Source of the DNA: Kryptolebias marmoratus
Taxonomy: Eukaryota > Chordata > Actinopteri > Cyprinodontiformes > Rivulidae
Assembly (NCBI RefSeq): GCF_001649575.2
Contig: NC_051431.1
Coordinates: 18,104,528-18,168,527, forward strand
Length of the DNA stretch: 64,000 bases
Direction of reading: 5' to 3'
Part shown: piece by piece, positions 11,771 to 25,338 of the stretch
How the letters are laid out: every line of letters starts with the position of its first letter
How positions within the stretch are numbered: position 1 is the first letter of the stretch
Program-made: the position numbers and the translations under genes
Notes under the pieces: generated by a model
The model's input: only the letters and a program-made list of their open reading frames with translations
Told to the model about the DNA's origin: nothing
The model's database searches: none

Positions 11771-13195
11771 GACAATACCTTGGTAAAACACTACTTTCAA
11801 CTTCCAAAGCATTCAATTGATTCTCAAAGGTAATCTGCAAGGTACGTAAACAAGTTGAAAACAGCACAATTTTACAGTGTTTAGTTAGTTGATCTGAAGA
11901 ACATTAGCAACGATCAGCTTTAAATATATATATATTTTAAAGAACACTAATGATAGCCAAAATTACTTTGATGCATCATGTTGTTTCTCCCCACGAGTAC
12001 ATGCATATGTGCTCTTGTTCTTATATATATATACTTTTTTTTTCACATCCAAATGGTCACCATAGGTGAAATAGTGCAAAGTGAAATTTTCAGCTCATAT
12101 ATAAAGTCTTAATTTCAGGCCTAAACATTTGAGGCAGCCAGAGAAGAAAGAAAAAAAAATGAAAGAGAAGTAGAGGGAGACATGAAGTGGCTACAAATAC
12201 AAAATGCTTTTCCACATGTAAAATATATTTTTTTCACCAGCATTGATGTCTTTGGTTGGTTGAACTTTTTCTCACCTGCAGTGTGTTAAGCTCCTCTTGA
12301 ACGTGCACAAGCCTAAAGCCAACTCTTGACCCACTTCAGAAAGAATAAAGATCTGTAGCTGTAAAGGTACTAAATTACCAAGCAAAGAGTACTAATTTAA
12401 CAATAATAATAAAAAAATAAAAAAACATTATTGACCCAATTAAATACTTTTTGGTTATAAGCATGAAAAAATATAAGCAACAACAAGGTAAAAAATCCAT
12501 TTAAAAAGCAAAACTAAAATTACTGACAAAAAAAGCTAAGCATTTATAAAGAATGTTCTGATTAGGATGTGATTTAGCACACATGCAGACCAGTGTTGTA
12601 AGAAAATGTGATTTGCAACATCTCGGCACATCTTGAGTGGATGCATCATAAGTAGAGTGATGGTGTTTTCAGGCAGTTCCTGGAGCATCTGATAGTCAGA
12701 ACAAAGAAAAAAGCCCCCAGTCACAGACAATGTTTCTTTGTTGCATTAAACAGTATTACAGAGTACTTGACAGAGTTTTGGATCATATCATGAGTTTGCA
12801 TGAGGCTGTGTGATTGCATCGTGCAATTGCCCGACTTGTGGAGTGTACAGATGCCACAGTGGCCTGATGCTAGAACCAATGGGTATGTGAAAGCTCCAAC
12901 ACATAATGTGAAGGTTCTGGTCATATGACAGACCACACCAAGAGAGAATCACCCTATTGTGCATGAAGAATGACAGAACCCTTATAACATCTGTCCCTTC
13001 CATCTGAACATATGAATTTGTCTCTTTACAGAACACTGCATCATCACGCATTGTGTTTTGATAATTGCCATCAGCTGGACTTGAGGTTCAGCCTTATTAT
13101 TAAAGGCTGCCAGAAACCTCTGAGAAGTTTGGGGTGGCGCCAAAATATGGACTGATGCCAAGTTGCAACATGTTCAGAGATTTATCTTGGTTGTG
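11771..13195. other. non-coding, no gene seen
   Basis: AT-rich sequence with scattered short TA runs (about 11925, 12023) and no recognisable gene or transposon. Confidence 0.5.
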
Positions 13196-13285
13196 CATTA
13201 CCAAGCACTTTGAGTCGCCTTGTGCTGAAAAGTGCTATATAAATAAATGTACCTACCTACCTACCTACCTACCTACCTACCTACC
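13196..13285 (+). repeat. retroposon 3' tail plus (ACCT)n
   Basis: AAGCACTTTGAGTCGCC and AAAAGTGCTATATAAATAA are the common 3' end of teleost LINE/SINE retroposons. They are followed by nine ACCT units at about 13251-13285 that form the tail. The body upstream is too diverged to classify. Confidence 0.65.
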
Positions 13286-14851
13286 AAGGATGACCACTGT
13301 ATGTGTAAAGCAGTGCCATTTTTTACCAGGCCAGGACAACCAAAGTCAATACAGAGTCCCAACAATAAAATACAGAGGTGAGTGTGATGATATAAGCCTG
13401 CATAGGTGAAAAAGGACAGCATAACTTAAAGATGAGTGAATAATAAATATTTGACAACCTGGTGTTAATAAATGGAATATTCTGACTGTAAATTGAAGTC
13501 TATAACCAACATGAATGCAGCAAAATATCTTTGAGGTTGTTTAAAGAAAAGTTAGATGCTCCTTGTACAACACAGAATGGGGAGGACATCTAATCAGAAA
13601 ATTGTTGAATAATGGTATCTTACCAAGGAGGACATGCTGTTATTTGTTGCTTTTGAGCCAGTACAGTGACTTTAATTGGTTAGGATCTTTTGAGATTTGA
13701 AGTTAAAATGTTCTTTTTAAATTTAAAGCAACAAATTAACTTCACAGTCATTCAAATTTGAATAAATTTAGTTTCAAGTTGTGTTGCAAAGGATGCACTA
13801 TCATGTTCTATATTGCAAGCCCTTCAGATTTAATTTGTGTTTCTTTTGATGCATAAGATAAAACATCCTTCTGATGAGTTGTAAAAATGTAAATATTACA
13901 CATTTAAAATCTCATGCTGACTCCCACTGCTTTCAAAGGCAACCTCACAAGGAGATGTCTTCAATATTGGATCATTTTTCATAGATTTCTGTGCGTACAC
14001 TAGCATACTGCCCTCTTGTATAAGCCTTTTCCTGTGAATAATAAACCTAAATATCTTCATTGGGGAAACCTGTGTCGTGCTCCACATTCTTAAGTTTTCA
14101 AAGTATGCAAAAAAAGAAAAACGTTATGAGGAATGCAAATTATGTCAGAAATGTCAATATGTCACATTAATACTTTCAAAGTTTAAATACATTTTATTGT
14201 TGGAGAGGGTTTCTTTTGTAACCGAGTTGTTTGCACTCCCATACTGCATGCATTTCTATAATGTAAAATAAAGACAAAGGTGGATTTTTAATAATAGAGA
14301 AATTTCATTCCAATTATTGCCAAAGAGAAACAAAAATATATAATATATAAAAACATCTAGTAAGTAAATGTCTCTAGTTTTCAACCAAGATAATTAAAAA
14401 CTACAGTTCCTTGATGAGGATCTAAAAAACAAACAAACAAACAACAAAGAAACACATCATATTAAAACAGGAAAAATACCTTTCTGAGGTGGGAAATCTG
14501 CACACATTGACACACACATTTAAACACAGTAACCAAAGATATAACAGGCATGCTTACCACCATGGCAGGACCAGGAAAGATTCTCCCAACCTCTTGTTGG
14601 GAACAAAGTTTTTTTTTATTATTATTATTATTTATTTAATTTTAAAAGGTGAATAGTGACACTTTAGAATTGTCAATTAGATTTACATGTATGTTTTTGG
14701 TCTGTGAGATGAAAACATGAAAACTCCACACAGAAAGTGTCGTTTTCTTGTATTAAAAAGTTGTGTTTTAAAACATCTAAACTTAACCATGTATTCATTC
14801 TAAACCTAGTCATGCAAACAAGAGCTTCCAAGAGAAGCAGGCATTAATGGT
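13286..14851. other. non-coding, no gene seen
   Basis: AT-rich sequence. A short TTATTA run lies near 14615-14635. No gene recognised. Confidence 0.5.
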
Positions 14852-15010
14852 ATTGTCTGTTTGTGTGTGTCTGTTTGTTTGTCTGTCTGTTAGCCAAATA
14901 TCTCATGTACTTGTGAACAGAGTTTGATGAAACATCTAGAAAGTAATCAGTGGATGAATATCTACAATTTTTGGAGTCCTTCTGATGCAAGATGTCTGCA
15001 CAGTAATTTA
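14852..15010 (+). repeat. dispersed repeat family X, partial
   Basis: Carries GTTAGCCAAATATCTCATG, GATGAAACATCTAGAAAGTA and ATCAGTGGATGAATATCTAC in the family order. It covers only the 5' part of the family as seen at 10.7 and 47.3 kb. Confidence 0.6.
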
Positions 15011-17340
15011 ACTGATTATATTGAGTTCAAATGATTTCTTTTAAAAAGAGAAAGCAACATGAATGTTATTCTGTGGGACAAGTCTTAAACTTGGAGTCTC
15101 TTGTCTTGGAGTTCACAGGCTAATTCCACCATCTAAACCCTCCTACCTTTTTGTAAGAACATTTAGGCAAAAATTTGAAAACAGGACAATTTCAAATATT
15201 TGCTGTGGTGGGTGTTTCTTTAGTGTGCGACTTCTTTTGCGAGTGAAGTTCACATGAGAGTACCTTTCCATTCTGATTTGTCATATGTTAGCAGCTGCAG
15301 CAGGTGGTCCGCCCTATGTCTCCACAGATCACAAGCACTGAAAATCTGCTGTGCTCTCATTATCAACCCAAATTCAATTATGCAATAAGAGGTCTCAGCT
15401 CCTATGAAGCTGAATAGAATTGATCTTGATAAGGAGCAGAGACCCATGAAATCTACAGGGTCTGTGGCCCACAGACCAAATAATAAGAAAAACTGAGAAG
15501 ATAGATGAGACTGTCATGATGAGCGGAGCCCTGCTGTGCACGAGTGTGAGAGCGTGTGAAGAAAAAAATATCAGTAAAGTTCAAAGTTGGCTTTCATATT
15601 CATGTTCTTCCACAAGATGCACTTTTGCTGCATGTGTGTTGGTGGGGGGTAATATAGCAGAGGAGGAATTATTAACAGACAGATGTACACCAGTAGGAAC
15701 TGATGTCTTCTAGACAAAACATGCTAAAAACACACACTCACACATTTCTCTGTGTGTCTTCTGGTAACTGAGTTTCACATGTCAGCCAAAGCTACTCACT
15801 TGTCTGAAGCACTGTACTTTTATGTCAATTTACTATCTCACAAGGGGCACTCAACTCACTGTGACATTCACGATCTATGTTTGGCTTGGATAAAAACTTT
15901 CAGAGCAAAAACTTCTGCAAACTGACAGCACTCCTGGGTTTCACAATTTTTTATGCCTTCCGAATGAAAGTTGTACATTGCATGTATATTTTTATATTGT
16001 CCACTAGGGAAACACAAAGTGTCAATATCATTTACCCAACAATGTTTCAATATGCAGTTCTCAACAACCCTGATTTTATTCACATTAGAAAATAAGAAAC
16101 TTATCAAATTTTTATACTAAGAAATTGTACCATATATTTTAGAAAAAAGATGTGGTTTTGAATTTGATGTCACCACCTTATTTAAAAACAACTACTGGGG
16201 CAACACAAATATGTAAAAGTGGGATGAATAAAAAACAAAACAAAACAAAACAAAAAACAACAACAACTATAGATGGAGAAGCATTTTGCAATGAATTAGT
16301 TTCATTGGCAACAGGTCAGTAATAGGACTGGGTATAAAATTAGCATTTTAGAAAGGCAGAATATCTCAGAAGTAAAGATGGACAGAGGTTGCTGTGGCAC
16401 CCACAAATGCAGTTTAAAGCTCTAACATGCAAAGACATTTTGTGCTAAATCCATAAAATGTTTACTCACCAAACTCAGACTTAACCGCATTAGCTTCACA
16501 CAGAGATGAGTTAGCTATGGAAGTCAGTGCCAGCAAGGGTCATGGGGCGGGGATAGCAGAACAGTGGTCAATCATATGCAGGTTAATATTTCCATGCTTT
16601 TTTTCCACACTTGGTGGGGGTGGGGGGCAAAGTTTCACACGAGTATGCAGGAGTAGATCCATGAGCAAGTAGATTGATATATTGAAAGCTGCAAGTCATG
16701 CACGTGTGTGTTGAGTTCTGTGCCCTGCAGTAGAGTAGCGCTCTTTGTCACTAAATTGTGCACGTATGGGAGGTTCAATGCACGCATGGAGTGTAATACA
16801 TGCTTGTGGTGGACTTTTGGCGTAAATTTGAAGTCATAGTATTGGGATGCATTAGTACCTCTGGCATGTGCAGCTTACACATCTGGAAATACTCCATCAA
16901 TGCAGAATAGTAAATAAAGGTTTTAAAATAACATATGCTCCCATCCAGACAACACTTTTTTTTTCCAGGGAAGCCCTTTCTTTTTCATCAATTACAACAG
17001 AATGACTTTACAGTAGAAAAGTCTAGAATCTAACCTGGCTTGCCTGCAGCTCAGACCTCTTACCAATTAAAAAAAAAAAAATTGGCACATCATAAAACAA
17101 AAAAAAATCCAGCAAACAGAACCAAGGACTATTGAAAAGCTAGAACAACACTCCCCTCCAAAAAGGCACAAGTTCCAGTTGGAACTCTTCTGCATGAACT
17201 TTTTTTCCTAAAAATTACAGAAATCTTGCCATGCTGAATATTTGATAACATCCATTACATGCTCATGGTGGGCAGTTGAGTAAGAAAAGGCTGGAAAATA
17301 AGCATGAGATTTCATGTAGTGTAGAAAAATGACTTCTTTG
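15011..17340. other. non-coding, no gene seen
   Basis: No gene recognised. It includes an AAAAC-rich tract at about 16228-16265 and a short G-rich run at about 16612-16627. Confidence 0.5.
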
Positions 17341-17555
17341 GTGGGCAGCATAGTGGAACAATGATTAGAATTGTCCCCTCACAATATGTCTGTACAGAGT
17401 TTGTATGACTGAGAGCATGAATGGTTGTTTGTCTTATTTGTGTCTATGTGTTCCTGTGATGGACTTGTGATCTGTCCAGGGTGTACCCCACATCTCGCAC
17501 AATGACTATTTTAGATATGCACCAGGTAAAAAAAAACAAATTGATGGATGCAATT
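17341..17555 (+). repeat. TGGA-tail SINE (copy 3), internally deleted
   Basis: The head GTGGGCAGCATAGTGGAACA is followed by ATTGTCCCCTCACA. The sequence then jumps from CAGAGTTTGTATG directly to GAGAGCATGAATGG, skipping roughly 110 bp of the middle, and continues to CCTGTCCAGGGTGTACCCC and a relic TTGATGGATGC tail. Confidence 0.8.
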
Positions 17556-17699
17556 TCTTTGGTACATACTTCAGACTAATTAGCTTTGGAAACTTTTTTA
17601 ATTTACAAAAAACTGTACAACACACAAAGAAAAAAAGATTACAACAAAACAAAACAAATATAAGATCTGGTCATATATTTGTCTAATACTGCTTGCAAA
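17556..17699. other. AT-rich spacer
   Basis: Short unassigned sequence between the SINE and a homopolymer-rich tract. Confidence 0.5.
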
Positions 17700-17736
17700 C
17701 CCCCCCCCAAAAAAAAGAAAAAAAAAAAAAAAAAAA
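17700..17736. repeat. C-run followed by poly-A tract
   Basis: A run of nine C is followed by about 27 mostly-A bases. It could be a decayed retroposon tail, but no body is recognisable upstream. Confidence 0.8.
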
Positions 17737-18779
17737 CTTACTCAGCAGTACACTGGATTTCAGTGGACTGATAAAAGGACACCCACCACTTTGGCACTTC
17801 ACTGTCATCACAGTAATGAAGCTGTCCTAGATGGACAGGTTTAGCAACAGCCTCTTTCTAAAATCAGCAAGACTACTTTCCAATTGTAAAGATGTTATGC
17901 AACCAAACCCTTTCATAGCTCAGTTGAATAGTGAATATGTTCTTCGACAGAGATAGCCTGTTACCTGTAACAATATGATAAATTTAGGACACAAGAAAAC
18001 TGCCAAAGCAGGGTTTTTTTTCTGTATGTTTGTTCTTTTCCCTCATTTTCTTTTTGTGTTTTTGTTAAAAATACAAAGTAAAATAGAGACTAAAAATAAA
18101 ACCCAAAACAGTGCCACTTGGGTTGAAAAACACATTTTGTACTGTTGATATAAAGTCAATAGGGTTTCACAAGACACAAGGCCATACAAAGACAGTTGAG
18201 ATGGTGGTGAAAAACAGAACATAGAAAACTCAGAGCACAACAAAATTATATAGTAGAGATGTCACTGCACAGAAACTTTAACAGACTATAACCTCTAAAA
18301 AAGTCATTTAAGTTCTCTGTGGCATCAGTAGGCCTTTCACAATCACTTTCATTTTTGAGAAGACACATACCAGTCAAGTAAAGCTAAGTGTAGAAAATTG
18401 GGTTTTCATTGGGTACTCTTCCAAATTTTAAAAGTCTAAAGACCTGATAAAATGTTTATGTTTTAAAATGACCCAGTTAAAGTGAAATGAACATGTGAAC
18501 TGTGCATTGCAGTGCATTAGAATGTCACTACATGTGGACAGGAATTACTAAAGTATACAGTGAAATCCATACATCTGCAAAGTTTAAATCAATGATCCCT
18601 AACATTTCAGTCTCTGACTTATATTATAACAATATTTAAAGACGAGTTTCCCATCAGTTGTAGTTTGAATTATTCAACCATTACTAATAAGCTAACTAAA
18701 CAAAGGAATTGTAACAACACAAACACCTTCAACAACCATTTGGGGTTATCCATTTATGTCAACTGTTTTTGGTCCAATT

Positions 18780-18785
<6 letters not shown>
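17737..18785. other. non-coding, no gene seen
   Basis: AT-rich sequence without recognised features. Confidence 0.5.

Positions 18786-18812
<27 letters not shown>
18786..18812. repeat. (TA)n microsatellite, transposon target
   Basis: A TA run that continues beyond the next element as TATATATA at 19200-19207. The MITE therefore sits inside a TA repeat, the expected target of Tc1/mariner elements. Confidence 0.9.
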
Positions 18813-19199
18813 CAGTCCTGCTCACCATTATTGGCACCCCTTCATGATTTGCATAGCTGAGTGAATATCGTCATGATCATTCATTGGTTAATTCATATCA
18901 TATGTGTGGAGGCACTCCATCACAAATGATCTTTATGTGTGATTTGCAACAGGTGAGCCAAATTGGGTTTTCATATTGATTTGCAGCAAAGGGTGCCAAT
19001 ACCATTGGCATGGTAAAAATTATGTTTTTCTTTGTTTTCCTCATGTTTACCTTTTTAAATGTTTTTAATCATTTGCTGTTTTGCATCAAGCACAAGCTAT
19101 CAGCAATAAAATGTTGTTTCACTTGATGAATTTCCTTCAGTAAATATTCCATTATATGTACTTAAACTTCATGGGTGCCAATAATGGTGAGCAGGACTG
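18813..19199. mobile_element. Tc1/mariner-type MITE, 387 bp, 27-bp perfect TIRs
   Basis: The left end starts CAGTCCTGCTCACC at 18813 and the right end finishes GGTGAGCAGGACTG at 19199. The terminal 27 bp (18813-18839 and 19173-19199) are exact inverted repeats. Both ends abut TA. CAGT-type ends with TA duplication are characteristic of Tc1/mariner. There is no transposase frame inside, so it is non-autonomous. A sub-terminal GGGTGCCAATACCATTGG at about 18989-19006 repeats part of the TIR internally. The perfect TIRs suggest a relatively young insertion. Confidence 0.92.
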
Positions 19200-19665
19200 T
19201 ATATATATGCCACTAGCCATAGCTAAAAATTAAAGTCAGAAATGCATGTTTTTTACCTGATTTTAATTACTGACTTATCTTAGAAACAAACAAACAAAAA
19301 ACATGTATCGCTGAAGGAACAAAAACAAACATATATGGCTGAAGGGACAACTTGGGAACAGCTGTCTCCCAAAAGAAGGACAACAACAAGTGTTCTGTAA
19401 AACTACGGTGTTAAATAAATGTGGAACAATTAACATAATTAATGAAAGAAAATTGGCAAAGAATAATTCCTGAGGACAAATAACTGCTTTGTAGAATTAA
19501 ATGAATCAACAAAAGAACATCTACTTTCAAGACACACTGAATTTGGAAAGTCTCTATTTAGTTATGATTAGTAGCAATGAATGGTCATGTTGAAAAAAAA
19601 ACATATACAAAGCCAGAAGGAGATGACTAATTAAAGCTGAACTGAAATCAATTTTTTTTTAAAAA
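19200..19665. other. AT-rich spacer in Tc1 cluster
   Basis: Unassigned AT-rich sequence between the MITE and the transposase relic. The N-terminal helix-turn-helix part of that transposase is not recognisable here. Confidence 0.5.
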
Positions 19666-20110
19666 TTGACATTTCATGTATGGAAGCATAAAAATTGGAC
19701 TCTGGAGCAATGGCAGAAGGTCATGTGGTCATGCCTATTGCCTACTGTACAAGCTTGTGGGGGCAGTGCTGTGATCTGGGGTTGCTACAGTTGGTCAGGT
19801 CTAGATACAGCGACAGTATGTGCTCAAAGAATGAGGTCAGCTGACTAACTGAATATACTGAATGACCAGGTTATTCCATCAATGGATTTTTTTCTTCCCT
19901 GATGGCACGGGCATATTCCAAGATGACAATGCCAGGATTCATTGGGCTCGAATTGTGAAAAAGTGGTTCAGGGAGCATAAGACATCATTTTCACACATGG
20001 ATTGGCCACCACAGAGTCCAGACCTTAACCCCATTGATTGGGATTGGGATGTGCTGGAGAAGGCTTTGAGCAGCGGTCAGACTCTACCATCATCAATGCA
20101 AGATTTTATT
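19666..20110 (+). pseudogene. Tc1/mariner transposase, broken
   Basis: The frame from 19666 reads HKNWTLEQWQKVMWS, then jumps to PTVQACGGSAVIWGCYSWSG. The stretch that should hold the first catalytic Asp (WSDES.F) is deleted. A TAA at 19846-19848 is followed by [15 protein letters not shown], and a 1-nt frameshift near 19895 leads into [18 protein letters not shown] (second catalytic Asp) and [20 protein letters not shown]. The third catalytic residue, Glu in PIENLW of relatives, is Asp here. The DNA-binding N-terminus and the C-terminus after LPSSMQDF are missing. It encodes no functional enzyme. Confidence 0.93.
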
Positions 20111-20204
20111 TTTAATTTAAAATTTCTACAAAAAACATTGTATGGCTATATTTTCACTGATGTTAGATTCAAAACATGTTTCAGTTCAGCTTTAGACAAT
20201 TTAA

Positions 20205-20296
20205 CCCCACTGTGGCCTTCGGGTCAAACTGACCCAAAGTTACAAGGACTTATCTGCCTGTCATTGTCTTTCTCTCTTTTGAGGGCTTCAAGAGGG
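20205..20296 (+). mobile_element. TTAA-flanked mini-element (copy 1), 92 bp
   Basis: Flanked by TTAA at 20201-20204 and 20297-20300. The ends are CCCCACTGTGGCC and TTCAAGAGGG. It contains the small palindrome GGGTCAAACTGACCC and the block CAAAGTTACAAGG. A homologous copy in the opposite orientation lies at 33860-33942. A TTAA target with CCC..GGG ends suggests a piggyBac-type non-autonomous element. No coding capacity. Confidence 0.7.
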
Positions 20297-20300
20297 TTAA

Positions 20301-20704
20301 TAACAGGGACTGTTTGGAACCGTCACAACTATGAACTGCTCACATTAAATTACAACCACCCTAAAACAAAATCTGGGTGTGTCAGCAGTCTGAATTTGAT
20401 GAAAGGGCTGCAACACTAGTCAAATCAGGCACGACAGGAAGCTGGCTAAAGTTAGGGAACAATCCTAGATAGTAGGCACCTCCAAGAACCAATCCAAAAT
20501 GGGCACCCAGACACCAGTATTTGCATACAGAAAAAGACAATTACTCACAATATCCTGAAGTGTTGGGCAGCAGCTGAGAGCTGTAATGACTGATATAAAT
20601 CAAGTTGTATTTCTAGTTTGTTTTTTCTCAAGGATTTTTTTCTCATCATTTTTTCCACATAAGTGACAGTATAATATCACTACACAGTAAATATCATTCT
20701 TGTA
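20301..20704. other. non-coding, no gene seen
   Basis: Unassigned spacer between the TTAA mini-element and the next Tc1 element. Confidence 0.5.
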
Positions 20705-21196
20705 CAACCATAATTCTGAAAAAAGTTGCATAAAATGTAAATGAAATCAGGATACAATGACTTGCAAATCTAATGAACCAATATTTTATACACAATTGAA
20801 CATAGTAAACATATGTTTCACATGTTTAAAGTAAGAAATTGTACTTTTTTTTTTTACAAAGAAAGTAATTTATAAATGGATGACAACACATTTCAAAAAT
20901 GTTGAAACAGGACTAGGTTTACTTTTGTGAATAATCCCCTTTTTTAACAACAGTCTGTAAACATCTGAGGAGACCAGCTGCTGGGGGTTTTGGAGGGGAA
21001 TGTTGTCCCATTCTTGTCTGATGTAGGATTCTAGCTGTTCAACAGTCCATATTTATCTTTGCTGAATATGTTTTTTGTTTTATGATGCACAAATGTTTTC
21101 AGTTGGTGAGAAGTCTAGTCTGTTTGCCTATAAAGTTATTGTGTTCTGTTTTAAATGACATTTTACAGTGTCCCAACCTTTTCAGAATTGAGGTTG
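20705..21196 (-). mobile_element. Tc1/mariner element, internally deleted, 492 bp
   Basis: The ends CAACCATAATTCTGAAAA and (reversed) CAACCTCAATTCTGAAAA form imperfect TIRs, each next to TA (20703-20704, 21197-21198). On the minus strand, SPTEN (last catalytic motif, Glu kept) and TVEQLESYIRQEWDNIPL, QQLVSS of the transposase C-terminus are readable; the rest is deleted. Same family as the relic at 5250-5445. Confidence 0.88.
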
Positions 21197-24100
21197 TATT
21201 AAAATCATTGCAGAATTGAAGTAGGATGAAAAAATATAAAAAAGATTAAATCTCCTGGTTGTGGAATCATTCTGTCATTTAAAGCATTCAATTAAACATA
21301 ACTCTTAGTGAAAATGTTGATTCAAAGTTAAGTGGTGCAGTAATAAGAATTTGTTGTACTTTGTTATGCTGAGGTAACATTTTACATACTTGGTTTTACA
21401 TTCAAAAGAAAGGTAAATTATGAAACATAAAATAAACAAAGCTTTTGTAAAAGCCGTTGTTTTATTTCATTAACACAGCCCAGGACCCAGTTACATTCTG
21501 ATGAGCAAGGCTTCATGAAGGCACGACCATCAAGGAGGTGCTTCATTTAGGAGAGTAGCTTTATTCTTAATGCATGATGATCCCTTTTTGATGTAAAGAG
21601 TGAAAAAAAGTAAATTACAGCAATATAAAAGAAAAAAAAACATTTTAAAACTTAGCTCAAGGTCATCAGTTAAGAGATTTAATGACGAGGTGTTCTGACG
21701 TAATGTGATGCTCAAAGATATAGTATGATTATTATCTGCATTGGATTTTGCCATCTGTCTGAACATTACTTATCAAAAAATGGTTTGTATTTTATTTTAG
21801 TGAGATCTTTTGAAAGGAAATGTGGAAAACCATAATATCATGTTAGGTAATTTGAAACAAAACAACATCAAAAAACATTTATTTGGAGTCCTATTTAAAT
21901 GACAGAGTAAGAAAGTTATAAAAAAGTATTTAAATCACAGCAGCAAAGTCTACTTGCTTATATGACTTAGCTTATCTTAGTACATAGCAATCAATGGCAA
22001 TCATGAACTTTTTGATTGCAGAATGTTTTAGGAGTCTTAAATGCTAATAAGTATTGTGTTGTGTGCATCACAGGAACAATTAGTGTTAGGTACTGTGTGT
22101 GGGTGGTTTTGTGAAAATGCAATAACATTTCTTCCAAGAAACAAATAAATTCACACATGAACTTTTTAGTTAAAGGTTTACCAATTTAGCACCGACTAAG
22201 TCTAAAGGGCTGGAGGAACCATTCAGCACATTCTATTAAAATATACTTACATGCCCCCCCACCCCCTCCTTTTTTAAAACACACTAACACTGAGAACTTC
22301 TGTAGCATTAGATTAGATTCAGGTTAGATTCACATGCAATAAAATGCTGAAGATTTTCAGTGTAGGATGTTTTTTTCACAACCATAAATACTTTGGATTA
22401 AGCAAGCGTCTAGCTACTGTAGGTATGCAGCTTGGCTATGAAGCACATTTAATGCTGCACATTTATCATCAATTATGTTTTTTCTTCATATACTGTACTT
22501 CATATGTACACTATGTACAGCATTGACACAAGTTTAGCTGGGTAATTTCCAGGCTGTGTTAAGTCTGCAAAAAACATCATGTCCATCTGGTGCAGATACT
22601 CTCCCTTGCAGCTCTTTATGAATATGTATAGGAAAAAACAAACTAAAAAAAAGCTATTGAAGTACACACAACTAAGAAGAAAAATAATGACATCTGTCAT
22701 GTATCGGCATATACACCTTAAGCAAAATGATGTATGTGCCAAAGAAAATAAATTACCCTCTTTGATAAACTACAGATAAAGATAAGTTTGCCTCATCACA
22801 GAAGAATGTGTTATTGACTATCAACAACTCAGCCAAACATAATTAATTGAAACAAATGCTAAGTCTATGAAAATTAGGTTTTAAAATCAAAAGAAGATGA
22901 GCAGCACAATCTGCTTTGAAAAGTGGTAGTGTGGCAGCTGAGAATGCTGGCTGAAAGGTCTCAGACCAGTCTAAAAGAAAATCCCTCACTGCATAAATTT
23001 ATATGTAAAATAAATGGATTCAACTATAGCACACATTACCTATTAATGGTGTAAACAGCCCATTCACAAAGCTACTTCATAGCAGGTAAGATATTACTTG
23101 TTCATAACATTTCCATAAAACTTAATATTAAAAGATCAGAACTATTCCTTTAAAGAGTTATGCGTAACGTCTGCAGTATGCTATTAATACCAATATGATT
23201 AAGCCTCACACAAGAAACATGTTTAGGTACAGTTATCAAACTAAACAGTACATAAACAAGTGAACTACAGTAGCAGCTGTGATGGCGGAAAATATAGATG
23301 AATCCAAATAAGCATTATTGAAACTCTGATATAAAATGCCAGTCAAGATCCTTTACTAACCCAATAGATCTACCACCAGCTTATCAAAAGATTTTTTATT
23401 AACTATATTTATGCTAAAAATAAAAATAGCTTACTAGTTGACTTGATATTATTTGAAATCTACACCACTTAACATGACATTTTGAGATCCACACAACTCA
23501 AACACTAGTTTAGTTTAGACAAATCTAACTATTAGTTTTGAATGACAGGTTTTGCTTTTTACTGTACTTGTGTGTCCAAAAAATAAAAATAAAAATCTGT
23601 GCTTTGTTGGAATTCAATTGTGTTTACATTCAATTGAATGACAAGCCATCGGGGAAACACAGCTCTGACAAAGAAAAAAACAAACATAGCTGAGTACATA
23701 GGACTTATTAAAGAAGTATCTTAGATACATGCATATTGGTCACTAAAGATCACCAGGTTGACCATTTGATCGAGCTCCAGCTAATGGTTCAAGCTGATCT
23801 TAAATAGACAGTGCTGATGAGGCTGCTTAGCCACAGGTGTGAGTAGCTGACAAGAAATGGGTTGCCAGTGCAACTCAGCTACTCAGCTGCCCAAAGCTCT
23901 ACCTAGGGGGGGAAAGGGAAAAGAAGGGAAGGATAATAAAGTCTAAAAAAAAAAAACAGGAATCCTAACAAGTAATGCATTCAGTAAAATGGTGACAAAG
24001 CAAACATAAGTATTGCTTATATTAGAATTACATTAACAAAAATAAATTGTGACTTCAGTGACTTTTTCATGAAGCTGTGAAGCAATCTGAACTAAGCCAT

Positions 24101-24916
24101 CTTAAATGTCTGTGCTAGTTTTAGAAATTGGATAAAATTACATTAAATGTTGCTATTTGAATTGGTCTGTTTACTCATTTGAAAGTCATCAAAGGACATC
24201 TTGCATCTAGGACATCTTGCATCTAAACAACTGGTCACTTTTCAGTACCCTAAAAATCCAACTCAGTGTTTCCCACTTACGACAGTGTGTGCCAGCAGTA
24301 AATCGAGCAAAGGTGATAATAATGTGATTAACTTTAAACAAGAACCAAGGTTTCATGAAGATAACCAGAAAGCAGGAAAGATGTATACAAACTAAACAAA
24401 TAAAATATAAGTCTAAAGTTTAACCCCACAGCCCTTTTTCAATTGCAGTTGTATTAGCATCCTTGTGATGCTGCAGCTGTTCCCCTTTGGTAATTCCCAC
24501 AGACAAACAGAAGCAGCAAACTTGAAAGATGATGTGTGAAAAGAGCTTATGTTGTCTCACTTTGTTTTTCCACTTTCCTATTTATATTCACTCACTGTTT
24601 TATTTTTGTTTCATTGGTTTCTTCTTAGGTTTTGCATCACACAGTTTCATAGTACGGCTTAAAAGTGCTCGATTAGGTTTAGAAATCTGATAAGATTAGG
24701 AAAAAAAAAAAACAATTACAAGACAAAACAAATTATTAGTGCTATTTTACCAGAAACCATTTTGATTTTCACCTGATAACACAACAGCAGAGGGTTTTTA
24801 TGTTTTGTTGTTCATGATCAATAAACTTTACATATCTGAAACAATGCCATAGGTATTAGTACTGGCTCACACAAATAAACCATGTTTATTTTTTTCTTCC
24901 AAGAGGACACTCCTGT
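21197..24916. other. long non-coding stretch
   Basis: No gene or classified transposon recognised over 3.7 kb. Small features: a C-rich run at about 22254-22269, a 16-bp direct duplication of GGACATCTTGCATCTA at 24194-24225, and scattered A-runs. Confidence 0.5.
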
Positions 24917-25300
24917 AAAAATGGATGGATGGATGCATGGTGTTTTGAAAGAAGAGAGGAAAATGGTAACTGGATGATAGATAGATGCATGGATGAACAG
25001 GTGATGATGATATAGATGGATGATGAAGGGATGGATGAATAAATAGAAAGACTGTACAATAAATAGATGGGTGGATGGATGCATGGATGGATGGATAGCT
25101 ATACGCATGAATGAATAGATAATTGATGTATGTATAATAAATGGATGGATGGTGAATGAATGCATGTATACATAGAAAGAACTAAGGCTAAACAAATGGA
25201 AGGATGTATAAGTGGATGGGATATATATAGATGCTTAGATAAATTGATGAACGTTTGCTGGATGATTGACATATATTGTATGGATGTATAGATATATGGT

Positions 25301-25338
<38 letters not shown>

